Notes: generated by a model not told the origin, from the sequence alone. A DNA stretch of 64,000 nt from Cymbomonas tetramitiformis (GCA_001247695.2 LGRX02015092.1:1-64000); one strand, 5' to 3'; positions 1-10,187 are shown, numbered from the stretch's first letter. Made by a program: numbers and translations.

Positions 1-220
1 GTAGGCAACATCTTAGAGAGCTTCACACGGACATGAAGGACGGCATACTATCACAGTCTCACTACGAAGAACTGCCTGCAATTGCCTAATGCCATGTGCA
101 ATAATTAGCCTAAAGCCATGTGCACCGCGTCAAGCTATGCCAGCGTCAATTCCTTATTTTAAGATTGCCGAAAGCATGCCAGCCAGCGACGGCCTTCCTT
201 ATTTCGGACCTCTTCCTTAT

Positions 221-316
221 TTTTTTTGGTCCAGCCAGCCAAATCACTAAAATCGTGACCCCAAACGCTGGCTGATTCCTTAACGGTGAATTCCTTAATA
301 CTGAGTGTTTACTGTA
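221..316. repeat. Possible DNA-transposon terminus, copy 1
   Basis: The segment ends in a motif close to TTTACTGTA and carries the patterns ATTCCTTAA and GACCCCAAACG. It resembles 2441-2563, which ends in ATTACTGTA and carries CTCTTAA and a long C run. The paired layout and the CAGTAA-like tip recall pogo-type Tc1/mariner ends with a TA target, but no matching opposite end was found. No gene is seen in bases 1-480. Confidence 0.25.
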
Positions 317-479
317 CGCCGAATCCGATGGCGAGGTCCGTTTTGACCGGTTGGAAGCCTATAGGGTGTCAGCGTATGCTCAACCCGGCCTCTACGGCTC
401 CGAAAACAAGGGGAAACTTTTCATCAAAATTTAGGCATCTTGAAAAAAACGGCAAAAAAATATAGGTTCGGCCCCGAAA

Positions 480-1403
480 AATGGGTCAAAAAAATTTAGG
501 TGATTTCAAAAAAAAAACATGTTCAGGCCAAGATGTTCCACATGCGGAAGCAGACGGTGCACGGAAAACCTGTGCCCACCCACTTGCGGTACATGGAGGT
601 GGGCGAGTCGGCGGTCCATTTGCCCTCCAAGGGCGCCAACGGCTGCTTCTAGGCACGAAACGCCATGGCAGTCGGGGAACGTGGAGGAGGGGAGGGCTTA
701 TGAGGCGCGCCCTTAGGCCGGTAGTCAGAGCCCTCGGGCGGGATGTCAGGAGTGGCGGAGGGCGAGAGTGTGGCGAGGGGACTCTCGTCCCGAAAGGCGA
801 GGCGGACGCGAAGGGCAAGGCGGGAAAACGTGAAGACGGCACCCGCCCGCAACTCGCGCAACACCACCAGATGAAGGGGGGCAACGTACGGTGACTGCTT
901 CGCGGACTCTGACAAAATGTGCCAGAGGTCCGCCACGCGGTCGGTGTCGTTGTACGCCGGCTTGATCTTCTGGTGACGGTCGCGAAGCCGTCGGATTAGG
1001 GCAAGCTGCGGGGCGGGGTCCTCGGTCTCGGTGAGAATAACCGCTCGCATCTGGGTCCAGAAACGCATGCCGTCGGTGTCGGGCACACCCTCGACCTCGT
1101 ACCGTAGGCGCTGAAGAGCGTAGCGGCCGTCAGCACTGGTCAGCGGGGTGGTAGCGGGCACATTCGTGATAAACGCTGAGTGCGTTGCCACGAAGCGGAT
1201 GCGGAAGGATGCTGAAGAGGAGCTCGTTGATGGTGACGTGATAAAAGTCATGGTCGTGCTCCAGGTCAAGGAGCTTGGCCGCCTCGCGGTAGGAGACGGG
1301 GTACAGCACGTGAGCCAGTCCAGAAAGGAGGGCGTTGAAGTCAACGTCGGCAGTTGTCGTGGTGTCCAAAGTGTAGCCAGTGGGCATCTTGAGGCCAGTG
1401 GAC
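480..1403 (-). pseudogene. Retrotransposon gag-like gene, C-terminal part
   Basis: Read on the minus strand, 1403 down to about 1140 encodes a helical stretch (ALLSGLAHVLYPVSYREAAK and onward). A second frame from about 1150 to 650 continues with a block containing GRYALQRLRYEVEGV and LRDRHQKIKPAYNDTDRVAD, then a basic Ser/Pro tail. This order is typical of LTR-retrotransposon capsid proteins. A frameshift near 1140-1150 and further frame breaks show decay. Around 530-600 one frame holds a CTVC-type cysteine pair that may be the rest of a zinc knuckle. The N-terminal part lies at 3476-3822, beyond an inserted element. The gag family is inferred from layout, not from a database match. Confidence 0.5.
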
Positions 1404-1550
1404 TTCATGGCTACTATCCCGAGATCCTTGTGGGAGGACCTAGAACGCTCTAGATCCTCCCACAAGGATCACTTTTTCAATAATTTATTTAGGCGCCCCA
1501 CGAGCTTTCTACAAGTCAACACCAAGGAATACTTTCCACATGAGACCTAT

Positions 1551-2209
1551 ATGTCTATTGCCCAATGCTCCTTTGCAAAGTTAGATCTTTTAGATCCTCT
1601 CTAAAGGATCAAATTACATCATCAGTTATGGAACGTTAGATGCAAAATAACTCTATATTTGCTAGTATAGATTAGTATTTAGGCTATGTATTACCTAATT
1701 TATTGCACACATCCGGCTATATGCGCAGAAGTATATCCAAATTAGCACACATTTGTAATGTAATGGGTGAACAAACATGCACTCTATACAAGTATAGTAG
1801 AGTAATAAGGTCTATATAACTATAAGGTGCTCAATATTTACATTTATTATACGCATTTCCCGATTGCTACCCCATTAATTATTGACATAATAAATGCTCA
1901 GGTACAATCCTATCACTCAACAATGCATATGTATGTATATGCACGTTAGCTATCCCACTTATAAGCTTAGATCCTCTCTCAAGGATCAAGCCTTTTTTCC
2001 GAGATCGGATACCATTTTGTGTCAACTTGACGTGCAATTTTCACGTTGATAAATGCTATGGGGTAGTCCACAGTAATACAAAAAATACAATTTAGTGTGT
2101 GTATTTTAACCCCCAAACCTTAAAATGTCGAATGGAGCGTGCTAGATGACTCGTTATGCGGCTCTAGTTTGATCCTTGACCAAGGATCTACCATTGGGCA
2201 ATAGACATG
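1551..2209. repeat. Nested inverted repeat inside the foldback element
   Basis: ATGTCTATTGCCCAATG at about 1551-1567 recurs inverted at about 2193-2209. Each arm is followed inward by a TAGATCCT...AAGGATCAAA motif (about 1589-1612 and 2167-2190). A third GATCC...GGATC motif lies near 1968-1990. The short palindromes suggest repeated insertion or rearrangement of one small element family. No coding potential is visible here. Confidence 0.45.
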
Positions 2210-2440
2210 GCAAGACACTGCATATTTAAGAGAACAGGGATATGCGGTCAGCCAGCCTCATCGGAAAAAAGTGAACCCCCCCCCGCCCCCCAACACGCCA
2301 GCGGCGCTTAACGAAGCGCGATCCAATAAGGTCAGCGATAGCCAGGTTTGTTCCTTATTTGCGACCATACCATATTTAATACATGGTTTAACATGATTTC
2401 CCAACCATATTTCCTCATCTAGCCAGCTCCCGTTCTCTTA

Positions 2441-2563
2441 TTTGGACCCATTCTCTTAACGATTTGAAAAGGCTCAGGGTCATCGGAAAAAACGCGACCC
2501 CCCCCCCCCCAAACGCAGTGGTCTCTTACCGTCGATTCTCTTAAAAGTGAGGTATTACTGTAT
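2441..2563. repeat. Possible DNA-transposon terminus, copy 2
   Basis: This is the counterpart of 221-316: a TTCTCTTAA-type repeat, a C homopolymer of more than ten bases, then a GAGGTATTACTGTA tip. A related CATCGGAAAAAA plus C-run block lies near 2260-2295. The rest of 2210-3430 is AT-rich DNA in which I see no gene. Confidence 0.25.
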
Positions 2564-3475
2564 ACTAAGTAGTATGGTGCGTGGTTTGACGAGAATCCAT
2601 CATATATACTCCTAGCTAATGCATTTATAGCATGCCCCAACCAAATTTTGAACTGCTACGCCTTTTAAAGCTTCAAAAGCGGGGTGTATCTTCCATAATT
2701 TTTTGCCAATCGTATATCGATCCTTTGCCACCATAGACATGATATATCTCAAGGTATGCATGTATATTAATCATGTTTGGGTCAAAATACGACTTGGATA
2801 ATGTATATTGGACACATCACACGAACGCGGTCACATGGGTAAGATATACACATTCCTTAAGTATGGGGATAATTTCGCATTTTGGGCGTGAGTCTTGGTC
2901 CATTTTAAGCTTTAAGGCTAGATCTTTGCCTTGGTGAGCACTTCAGTACTTTAATATGACTTCAAAGTCTCCTTGGGATTTTTTTTGGGGATTTTTTGAA
3001 CGGTTAGAACTACCGCTAGAGCTTCTAGAATACGATTTTCAGACCCTGATAATGATGGAAATATTGAATTTCGACGGTACTACACCATGGCATGCGCATA
3101 TGCGGCGATTAATCCGGCTAGTATGATATTAAAGGGCTTACAAAATTAGTTGTGGTCATATTCTCGAGGGTTAACAACATACACACCAACCCGAGCTCGT
3201 GTAGCAAGGCCTAGAGTTGTCGGTACCCTAGATCCCGTTGTGGTAGGATCTAGCATTTTGATTAAAATTCTGTGAAAGCACCCACCCAAACCACGCTAAG
3301 ATTAAAGGTCAATCCATCGACATTTCAAGCAAAGAAATGTTATAGATAATTCAAAAGGTTCATAAATATTGCCCCAAAGCATATGCCGGGCCACTATATA
3401 CGACATACAAGGTCGCCATGCCCATTTGCGCTAGATTCTTGTGGGAGGATCTGGATTAAGGATAGTAGCCATTCA

Positions 3476-3822
3476 GGAAGGAAAGTAGATCACTCCCATA
3501 CTGAAATGCGTAGGCGAGCTGGTCGATGTACTCATCCTCGCGCCCCTCCTCCACAGGCGTGGTTCCCAATACGTCGGGGTCGTTGAAGTACTGTAGTCGA
3601 AAGCCGTAGGGGCGTTGGCTGTAGATGTCGGTTTTGATCGCAATGATGATGTCCCCACAATCCTGCGTGGTCTACGAGACGAAACAGGGGTACTCTGCGA
3701 TCCCGAGGGCGAATGTGACGGGGTGCCGGTCTGCCGCGTGCGGGCAGCGCGCAGAGCGGAACCAAGCCCTTCACGTCGGGTCGACGGTGAAGCCATTGCG
3801 GGGATAAAATAGTGCTTGTCCA
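3476..3822 (-). pseudogene. Retrotransposon gag-like gene, N-terminal part
   Basis: On the minus strand one frame from about 3760 to 3476 reads HPVTFALGIAEYPCF, a stop codon, then DCGDIIIAIKTDIYSQRPYG, NDPDVLGTTPVEEGRED and IDQLAYAFQYGSDLLSF, running straight into the target site of the 1408-3471 element. The frame continues in the block at 1403 and below. One in-frame TAG (near 3677) and an uncertain start (an ATG near 3822) mark it as degenerate. The function, structural gag protein of an LTR-type element, is inferred. The two AT-rich blocks 3830-4281 hold only an (AT)n tract. Confidence 0.45.
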
Positions 3823-4056
3823 TTGGTAATTCGAAGCACACAGGGCGTGCAACAAAAACGGCTGAAGATGTCGGGAAAATAAAAGATCGATGTCGGGATG
3901 TCGGAGCTGCCGCTGCTGCGCGTAGTGCGATACGGCTGATGTCGGGATGTCGGAAGCTGATGTCGGAAGATGTCGTATAGAGTCGCAGGGCGCGAAGCGG
4001 ACCAGAGAAAAAACAAGCCAACACGAACGGTGCGTGGGCTATAACCTTATAGAACA

Positions 4057-4083
4057 GGAGATATATATATATATATATATAAT
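4057..4083. repeat. (AT)n microsatellite
   Basis: A run of about 13 AT dinucleotides lies between the gag-like remnant and the LTR element. No gene is seen in 4025-4281. Confidence 0.9.
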
Positions 4084-4281
4084 ATATGTTCTGTGACTGA
4101 CACTGTGAAAATGATAATAATAATATAACATTTACGCTGAGAATAATGACAAAGTCACGAGTCCGCTGTAATCCTGCAAGCAGGCAACTGAAGAACAGAA
4201 GTAGCTGAAATCATCCTCATAGCGCACCCCTAAGGGCTCATCTAGGTCAATTCAACCTAGGAAACCGCGGCAAGGCAAAAC

Positions 4282-4495
4282 TGGTAGATATATAGTTCGG
4301 CGGTAATATATACCTAACTAGAGAGATAAACCCCGAGTTAAGGGTTACGATATCAGAACGGTAAAAAGCCTCTTGATAAAGAGAGAGATAACATAAATAC
4401 CTAACGGGTGGTTCCCGTCTACTGGTGACGGTCACCCAGCCTACTATAGGAAGTGACATGTGACAGTTTCGGGTGTCACAGTGTCAAATCCAGCA
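4282..4495 (-). repeat. 3' LTR of the gag-only element
   Basis: On the minus strand it begins TGCTGG and ends CTACCA. It matches 7457-7672 over its full length with four substitutions and a 2-bp deletion. The adjoining inner sequence has only a weak purine-rich tract, so the polypurine tract is not confidently placed. Confidence 0.85.
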
Positions 4496-4883
4496 CACCA
4501 CCTAGGGTGGTGACCGGAGCTAGTAGTGAAACGAAGCAACAAACTCCCTACTCAACTTCAGGAGGAAACTGTAGCACAGCTGGGGGCCTGTACTCTTGGT
4601 CAGGGCGGTCCCAGTTCACAGCAAAGATTGCTAGATACAGCTGTTAGGTGCTAAAACCCTAAACACAGCTCAAATTCAGAGAGCTCTTCCGTACATCTAG
4701 AAAGCCAATCATCGGCTAATCTCTAGGCAGGCACGGCGCAAGCAATCTCGGCCACTAGAGGTCCCCGGAACTGGCCGGCCAGCCCGGAGCAGCGTGAGGG
4801 TGAGGTAGTTGCCGGCCCCCGGGGCTGGTGTGAAATCATGCGTAGACGAAATTGAGGAATTGTCGATCTCAGCCGCGGGGTCC

Positions 4884-7073
4884 CTAGAGCTTGGCGCCTC
4901 GTCCTCGGACGAGTACGGCGGTGGCGAGTAAGGTGGTGAAGGTGGAACTGGTGGATCGGGATCCACGAGCTCTGGCAGCAGCGGGAGAGAGCCGTGGGAG
5001 CGGAATCCCTGTCGTAGCGCCCGATACCGCGCCTGCCTCCGCGGCGGTATAGCACTCGGCAGCCACCGCACCACCCACTGCGTCGCCAGGATCGTCACGA
5101 AACGGCGCAGGTGGCGAAGTTGCCGCAGTAGGGACTGCGGAAGCAGTCCACGCAGCACCACCGACCGGCGGAGCCGTGCATGCGCGTGCATCGGCACCAC
5201 CGACACCGGAAATGGTGTGCGGTGCGGCGGCAGCACAAATCACGAAAAGTGCACCCACCAAGGATGAGGTAAGTAAAGACCCACCAAAGCCCGGAATGCC
5301 CCTCCCACAGCCGTACCGTGGCTGCGGCAGCGCAACCGAGGAATGCTCGTCGTCGTCGTCGCTCGTGACGCAGGATGCGGGCTCGTAGCCCATTACGCTC
5401 TCCGGTGCCTCGACCGCGGAGAGCAAGTTCATGCTTACGGGCGGCTCGCCGGGCGCCCCCAATGCAATCCCCGTGTTCTCGATGAAGTCGGCAAACGTGC
5501 GGGTGACGGGAGGGCAAAATGGGTTAGGCGGACCGGTCCATTCCTCGTCGGATTCAACCGACGCGGGTGGCGAGTGCGTGACCGGCCCCGACACCACCGG
5601 CATGTCGGCGGTGAAAGTGTTGACGCTGAAAGTCGATGCCCCAGCCGTGCGTGCCAACTCCGAGAACTCAGTGACGGCGGACACGAGGGCCTCCCCGTCC
5701 TCCTCGCAGAACGAGCACGCGGAGAGGTCGGCGAAGATGTCCGGCTTCCCGCCCGCGAGCATGCAGAGGGCGTCGAACTCTTCGGCGTCGTCGCGGTCGA
5801 TGGCATGTTGAAATTTCGCGGCCAACACCGAGTTCTCGGCCTCCTCAGCGAAAGCGTAGGCCGAGAGTCCGGTCCGGCCCCCGTTCGGGCAGTCCCGATG
5901 CCAATGCCGCGCCTTGCCCTTTGCGCACACCTGATTTTGACAATACGGCACGGTCGCACCGGTGTCGCGGTGAAAGGCGACCTTCTTGGAGACGGATTGA
6001 GACCAATATCCCCCCTTGGGGAGGGGCGTGGTCGCGAAGCGGGTCTTGATGCGGCGGTCCGGCTTGTCCGCGCGGGGAGTGTACCCGCGCGTGGACGGCT
6101 CGGACCGGTCGGGTGCGACAAATGCGGCCAAAGAATTGCCGCTTCATCAAGTCGAGGACCATCGTCCGCAAGTCCGCGAGCTCACCGGGTCCACCGGAGT
6201 CATCGGTGTCCCCCCCATGAAATGCGTGCCGTGAGAATACCGGTGCGCGGACGCCGTGGCGGTGCCCGCCCGCACGTGTTCGGAGTAGCATTCACGCACC
6301 CATTGTTGAATCGTGAGGAGGTCGTGAGCGGCCCGTTGATCGTGGAGAAGCAACCGGGACACCACCGGTTGGTAGAAGGCGGTGTCGAGGGCCTTGATGA
6401 ACAGCGCCTTCACGTCCTCGTCCAGGAGTGTTGCTCGCGTCCTCGCAGCCTTCAGAGCGGCGTTGAAGTCCCCGATCTTGTCATGCGGGTCCACGCCCGC
6501 AGAGATGCGGATGCTCAACATGTCCGCTTGACCCTGAAAGGGGTCACCCGCCGGGATCATGCGGCGGGCAAACTCAAGCAGCACTCGCTTACCGTCGCTC
6601 GGGAAGCTGGAGTGCGAGGAGTCCATCCAGTCCGCTGCGGGTGACGAGGGGTCAACCATTAGCTCGAGCGCGGAGAACAACAAGCTGTTGGCCTCCACGC
6701 GGACGGGCAGGGTAGCATCGTCCAGCAGGAAAAGGGGCGCAAAGCCGATGTCCTCCGTGACAAATGCCGTCTGCAGCGCAGAGACCATCCTGGCGAAGAG
6801 TGCGGATGCGTGGCACTCAGTCCCGGAAAATCGCCCGTTCTTGTCCTCGAACAACTTTTGACGAACGGTCTTGGACACCTTCATGTCGAAGTGCTCCCTC
6901 TGAAGGGTACGCACCGAGGCCAGGAACGTAGCCCCTGCTGAATTGGCAGCCGGCTGTGCTGCCGGCGGTGTGGCTGGAGTGTTCGCGTGTCTCGCAGCCG
7001 CTGAATCAAAAATCGTGGATAATGCGCGTCGGCGATTCGCCATGCTAGCGGTGGCTCGAGTGGAAGCAACCAT
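4884..7073 (-). pseudogene. gag: gag polyprotein of the LTR element, frameshifted
   Basis: From an ATG at 7073 (MVASTRATASMANRRRAL) the minus strand encodes a capsid-like domain with a long helical core, including FARRMIPAGDPFQGQADML, DEDVKALFIKALDTAF and LTIQQWVRECYSEHVRAG. The frame shifts at a C7/G7 run (about 6211-6217) into one reading GGPGELADLRTMVLDLMKRQ, then returns to the original frame near 6131. It next reads a knuckle-like CX4CX8HX2C motif near 5889-5945 and an acidic, Pro-rich tail. Around 5000 a second frame carries a Pro-rich DPDPPVPPSPPYSPPP stretch that may be the true C-terminus. The frame changes could be natural decay or homopolymer sequencing error. Gag binds and packages element RNA; no enzymatic domain follows. 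Confidence 0.6.
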
Positions 7074-7438
7074 GACGAGAAGGACTGAAGGGGCGGAGTG
7101 AGGCAAAGAAACGTGAGAGATGCGGCAGTCGTGGGCGGCCAAGAAACGCGCGGGTCGTCGATACAGCAGCCGTGAGGGATCAAATAATCCCGGGAAGTCG
7201 TGTGGAATAGGCGGCCAATACGCAACGGTGTGGGATCCAACCAAAAAACGTAAACCAGTCCAACGTTAAATCCCGTAAGAAAATTGCCCTCCAACCGGTG
7301 CGGCGTGCCGCAAATCAACCCATAAAATTTAGGCCATACCCGTGACTGCCGGCGTTCTCACGCGCGGAGCGCCTCACTCCATCCCAGGCGTCCGAGCTTA
7401 GCCACTCATAGTGGCAATCTCGCAGTGGCTAAATAAAA

Positions 7439-7452
7439 CGCAAGTGGGGCCA
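7439..7452 (-). promoter_or_regulatory. Candidate tRNA primer-binding site
   Basis: Four bases inside the 5' LTR the minus strand reads TGGCCCCACTTGCG. It starts with the TGG expected for pairing to a tRNA CCA end. The matching tRNA is not identified here, so this is position-based inference. Confidence 0.35.
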
Positions 7453-7456
7453 AACC

Positions 7457-7672
7457 TGGTAGATATATAGTTCGGCGGTAATATATAAACCTAACTAGAG
7501 AGATAAACCCTGAGTTAAGGGTTACGATATCAGAACGGTAAAAAGCCTCTTGATAAAGAGAGAGATAACATAAATACCTAACGGGTGTTTCCCGTCTACT
7601 GGTGACGGTCACCAAGCCTACTATAGGAAGTGGCATGTGACAGTTTCGGGTGTCACAGTGTCAAATCCAGCA
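7457..7672 (-). repeat. 5' LTR of the gag-only element
   Basis: This is the upstream LTR for the minus-strand transcript. It is 216 bp, TG...CA bounded, and followed outward by the AAAAC target duplication (7673-7677). Promoter and polyadenylation signals should lie within it, but I cannot place them. Confidence 0.85.
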
Positions 7673-7677
7673 AAAAC

Positions 7678-7900
7678 TACGCAGAGCGCTAAAAAGGCCG
7701 TGCCGGCGAAGAAGCAGCAGAGGAGGTGGAGGTGGAGCGAGGCTGCATCTGTGATGGAAAAGGGGCGGAAGCGAGGCGGAGGAGGAGCGGTGGTGGAGGG
7801 TCGGAAGGGAAGGGAGGGTGTGGGGGTGGAGGGGGTGGAACTAAGGCAGGAGGGGGTGGGTAAACAATAAATCATATGAGTGAGGAGAAGAAGGGGAGAT
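7678..7900. other. Purine-rich spacer without a gene
   Basis: The plus strand is GA-rich at 7715-7860, giving Pro/Ser-rich frames on the minus strand. I see no protein-like signal and treat it as intergenic. Confidence 0.4.
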
Positions 7901-7905
7901 GATAA

Positions 7906-8334
7906 TCATTCATGGGAGGTTAGGAAAGGCTTGTTTGCTCTTTCAACGGCTTCTTCTTCTGTAATACCAGTGATTCGGCTAAGTGTGGTTCTGAGAGGGT
8001 CATGGTTCTCGATTCTAGCATTACCATTATAGAAGGCGTCTTGTCTAACGCGAGTGTGGTATCTGCACAACCTGGAAAGTTTCTTTAGGAGAGGCTTCAG
8101 TCTTCTCTGGTGGATCTCGATGGTGCTAAGGACCTGTCCAAAGTGCTTCGGAAGATATCCCATCAATGTGAGTTCTTTGGGCCATGTGACAGTTCCTACA
8201 AATGGTTTGTTGTCTCTGTTCGTGTGACACGTGGCATAGTGTCCTCCGTAGTAATCTGTTGGGTGGGTACTCTGTTGAGTCTCCTGCGGGAGTGCAAGTG
8301 AAAATGCAGGTGTGCAAGGCGTTGCGGAAACTAA
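7906..8334 (-). CDS. Hypothetical protein, terminal exon
   Basis: On the minus strand an open frame of about 140 codons ends at 7906. It reads PAFSLALPQETQQSTHP, TDYYGGHYATCHTNRDNKPF, VGTVTWPKELTLMGYLPKHF, IHQRRLKPLLKKLSRLCRYH and ITGITEEEAVERANKPFL. Its upstream end meets a good acceptor (pyrimidine tract then TTTTATCAG, about 8335-8345), so it looks like the last exon of a spliced gene. The composition is mixed and protein-like, with a basic helical middle. I do not recognise the family. A relation to the ORF at 9554-9925 on the same strand is possible but unproven. Confidence 0.4.
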   Translation of the reverse strand, partial: LVSATPCTPAFSLALPQETQQSTHPTDYYGGHYATCHTNRDNKPFVGTVTWPKELTLMGYLPKHFGQVLSTIEIHQRRLKPLLKKLSRLCRYHTRVRQDAFYNGNARIENHDPLRTTLSRITGITEEEAVERANKPFLTSHE

Positions 8335-8437
8335 AGTCTGATAAAACTAAAAGATAGTCGGACATAGGGGTTCGGGAGCCTGTGACACAATGACACAGAC
8401 AGCACTGCAAGTGACATCCAGGCGAGGGGTGACACAA

Positions 8438-8478
8438 GGGTGCACCACTGCTCCCCCCCTAGGGGGGGGAAGTCGGCA
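8438..8478. repeat. C-run/G-run palindrome
   Basis: A run of seven C, then TA, then eight G forms a near-perfect palindrome able to fold or to form G-rich structure. It lies in intron or intergenic sequence next to repeated TGACAC motifs. The rest of 8480-8815 shows no gene. Confidence 0.7.
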
Positions 8479-8817
8479 TCCCCGTGAGTGCGCTTCCTTC
8501 CGTGTCCGTAAAATCCTTGCTCTCTGCACCGTTGCATTAGGATTGTCGCTCGCTCACCGACTCACTCACTGAGGGCAAACCCTATACTGGAATATCCTAG
8601 TTCACCAGATATCAGAAACTCCCGAACTGTGTGGATAAATTCTCAAGATAAATAAACCCTAACACACTACTGAGGATTTCTGTTAGTAAAGTGTTAAAAA
8701 ATGTTAATTATGTGTTAAAAAGTGTTAACGGCTAGGAACTGTTAATAGTGGTGGTATAAATCCCGGTGGTAAATAATGATTGGCTCTCGGGCGAAAGTTA
8801 AGGAATTGTATAATTCA

Positions 8818-9108
8818 TGTTAACAGAATGTTAACAGAATGTTAACAGAATGTTAACAGAATGTTAACAGAATGTTAACAGAATGTTAACAGAATGTTAA
8901 CAGAATGTTAACAGAATGTTAACAGAATGTTAACAGAATGTTAACAGAATGTTAACAGAATGTTAACAGAATGCTAACAGAATGTTAACAGAATGTTAAC
9001 AGAATGTTAACAGAATGTTAACAGAATGTTAACAGAATGTTAACAGAATGTTAACAGAATGTTAACAGAATGTTAATTTAACAGAATTTTAACAGAATGT
9101 TAACACTT
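8818..9108. repeat. 11-bp minisatellite, unit TTAACAGAATG
   Basis: About 23 to 25 head-to-tail copies are nearly identical; one copy has TTAACAG changed to CTAACAG, and the last copies are imperfect. Degenerate TTAACA motifs occur on both sides (8690-8760 and 9160-9340), as if the array grew from a pre-existing motif-rich stretch. Confidence 0.95.
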
Positions 9109-9159
9109 AATCGGAGGGGTGCCGGAGGGAGTTGAAATAGGCCCCCCTCGCGAGATCGT

Positions 9160-9365
9160 TACACATGTAAAACAATTAACACTTTTAATAGGAATCATAC
9201 ACGTGGCACTCGGATTAACAGTTTTACCGGATACTAACACTTGGCAGACTGTAAACGGTCATAAATTAACAGATTTGACCGGATCGTCCACGTGGCATGA
9301 CTATTAACACTAGCACCACTAGATATTAACAGAAATTCCAGATTGTTCCACGTGGCATGCTAAGA
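9160..9365. repeat. Degenerate TTAACA/CACGTGGCA interspersed block
   Basis: CACGTGGCA occurs three times (near 9200, 9290, 9350), each next to TTAACA-type motifs, at irregular spacing. CACGTG is the core of plant G-boxes, but without a nearby transcript this may simply be decayed tandem repeat. Another CACGTGGCA occurs near 8227. Confidence 0.4.
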
Positions 9366-9553
9366 GGGACTGCCGATGCTACTAAACGTACCACTGGAAC
9401 AGATACGTTCCATGTAGCAAGCAGGCATTCGCTATCTACACAGAGCAATTGGACGGAGCTGATGAAGCTGCGCTGGCGTTCGGTGTCCTCCTTCGATTGC
9501 TGCGCGGAGCTGATGAGGTAGCTTGCGCTATTGCTTCTTGCAACGTACCGCTT

Positions 9554-9925
9554 TCATCCCCGGCCATAGGTAAGTGGCGTGTAGAGGTTTCCAGGTGGGC
9601 GATGGATAATGACCTTGGTTTCGAGACGGCTTACCGGTAGGAGAAGGGTATGTTTTTCTGCCTCGTCGCACACATACACGCCCCGGCTGTTCATGGTAAG
9701 GTCCTCAACAGTGGGGTAGGCGGTCAGCATAGCCAGGCGGCACACAGTGTCGTTGGCGGCGGAGTTCTCGGTGGAACGCTTCATAGGCGATTTACTCGCT
9801 TCTGCGACATTCGTCGTGCACAGGTCGTGCATCATCTTCGCTCGGACAGGAACCCGTCGAAGAAGTGGCACAGTCTCACTGAAGACTGAACCGAATGGAA
9901 CTGAGTGATTCGCCCGATTGTTCAT
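9554..9925 (-). CDS. Hypothetical ORF, 123 aa
   Basis: An ATG at 9925 opens 123 codons ending in TYGRG. The middle reads RAKMMHDLCTTNVAEASKSP, TVCRLAMLTAYPTVEDLTMN and SRGVYVCDEAEKHTLLLPVS. The mixed composition favours a real or once-real protein, perhaps a transposon ORF. No catalytic motif is recognised. The segment 9370-9550 has only short open frames. Confidence 0.35.
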   Translation of the reverse strand: MNNRANHSVPFGSVFSETVPLLRRVPVRAKMMHDLCTTNVAEASKSPMKRSTENSAANDTVCRLAMLTAYPTVEDLTMNSRGVYVCDEAEKHTLLLPVSRLETKVIIHRPPGNLYTPLTYGRG

Positions 9926-10187
9926 CTTTGATCGTCGATCTTAAGGAATACGCTTCCCAGCAAGCTAAATGCTGCAATCGGTGGTGCAGATGCATCAGTA
10001 ATATTGGGCGGATCGAGTTTGGCTGTGATTCCTTATGGGCATTCAGACATTCAGTGTCATCGAAAACGTTAATCCAAATCTACCCCTGACAAAACTCAAT
10101 CCAGTAGATGTCACATCTGGAAAATGGCGAGGCGATCCGGGATCGTTCTTTTCGTGATCCGGAACGGGATCGATCCCGGGAGGGAAG

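Larger units (their letters stand above)
1408..3471. mobile_element. 2.06 kb inverted-repeat element inserted in gag
   Basis: The ends are inverted copies: TGGCTACTATCC at 1408-1419 and its reverse complement at 3460-3471. Just inside each end lies the motif AGATCCTCCCACAAGRATC (1452-1470 on plus, 3434-3452 on minus). The direct repeat TTCA flanks the element (1404-1407 and 3472-3475), as a 4-bp target duplication would. Removing the element and one TTCA rejoins the two gag halves in the same reading frame, which strongly supports insertion. The left end also has a local hairpin (about 1421-1470). The interior is AT-rich and without a recognisable transposase, so this is a non-autonomous foldback or MITE-like element. 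Superfamily is not assigned. Confidence 0.7.
4282..7672 (-). mobile_element. Complete gag-only LTR retrotransposon, 3.39 kb
   Basis: Two direct repeats of 214 and 216 bp bound the element, with TG...CA termini and only four substitutions plus one 2-bp indel between them. The pentamer AAAAC occurs immediately outside both ends (4277-4281 and 7673-7677), a perfect 5-bp target duplication. The coding strand is minus. The interior of about 2.96 kb carries a capsid-like region and a CCHC-like zinc-knuckle region, but no protease, reverse transcriptase, RNase H or integrase that I can see. That is the layout of non-autonomous LTR elements that keep gag (the TR-GAG type known from plants). The near-identical LTRs suggest a recent insertion, presumably with enzymes supplied by a relative. 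Confidence 0.85.

Noticed and set aside
5343..6644. A 433-codon plus-strand frame
   Set aside because: It lies opposite the gag coding region of the LTR element, has no recognisable motif and starts without a good context.
8818..9108. CRISPR array
   Set aside because: Units are contiguous with no unique spacers, and the DNA is eukaryotic. The same holds for the 28, 30 and 31 bp arrays.
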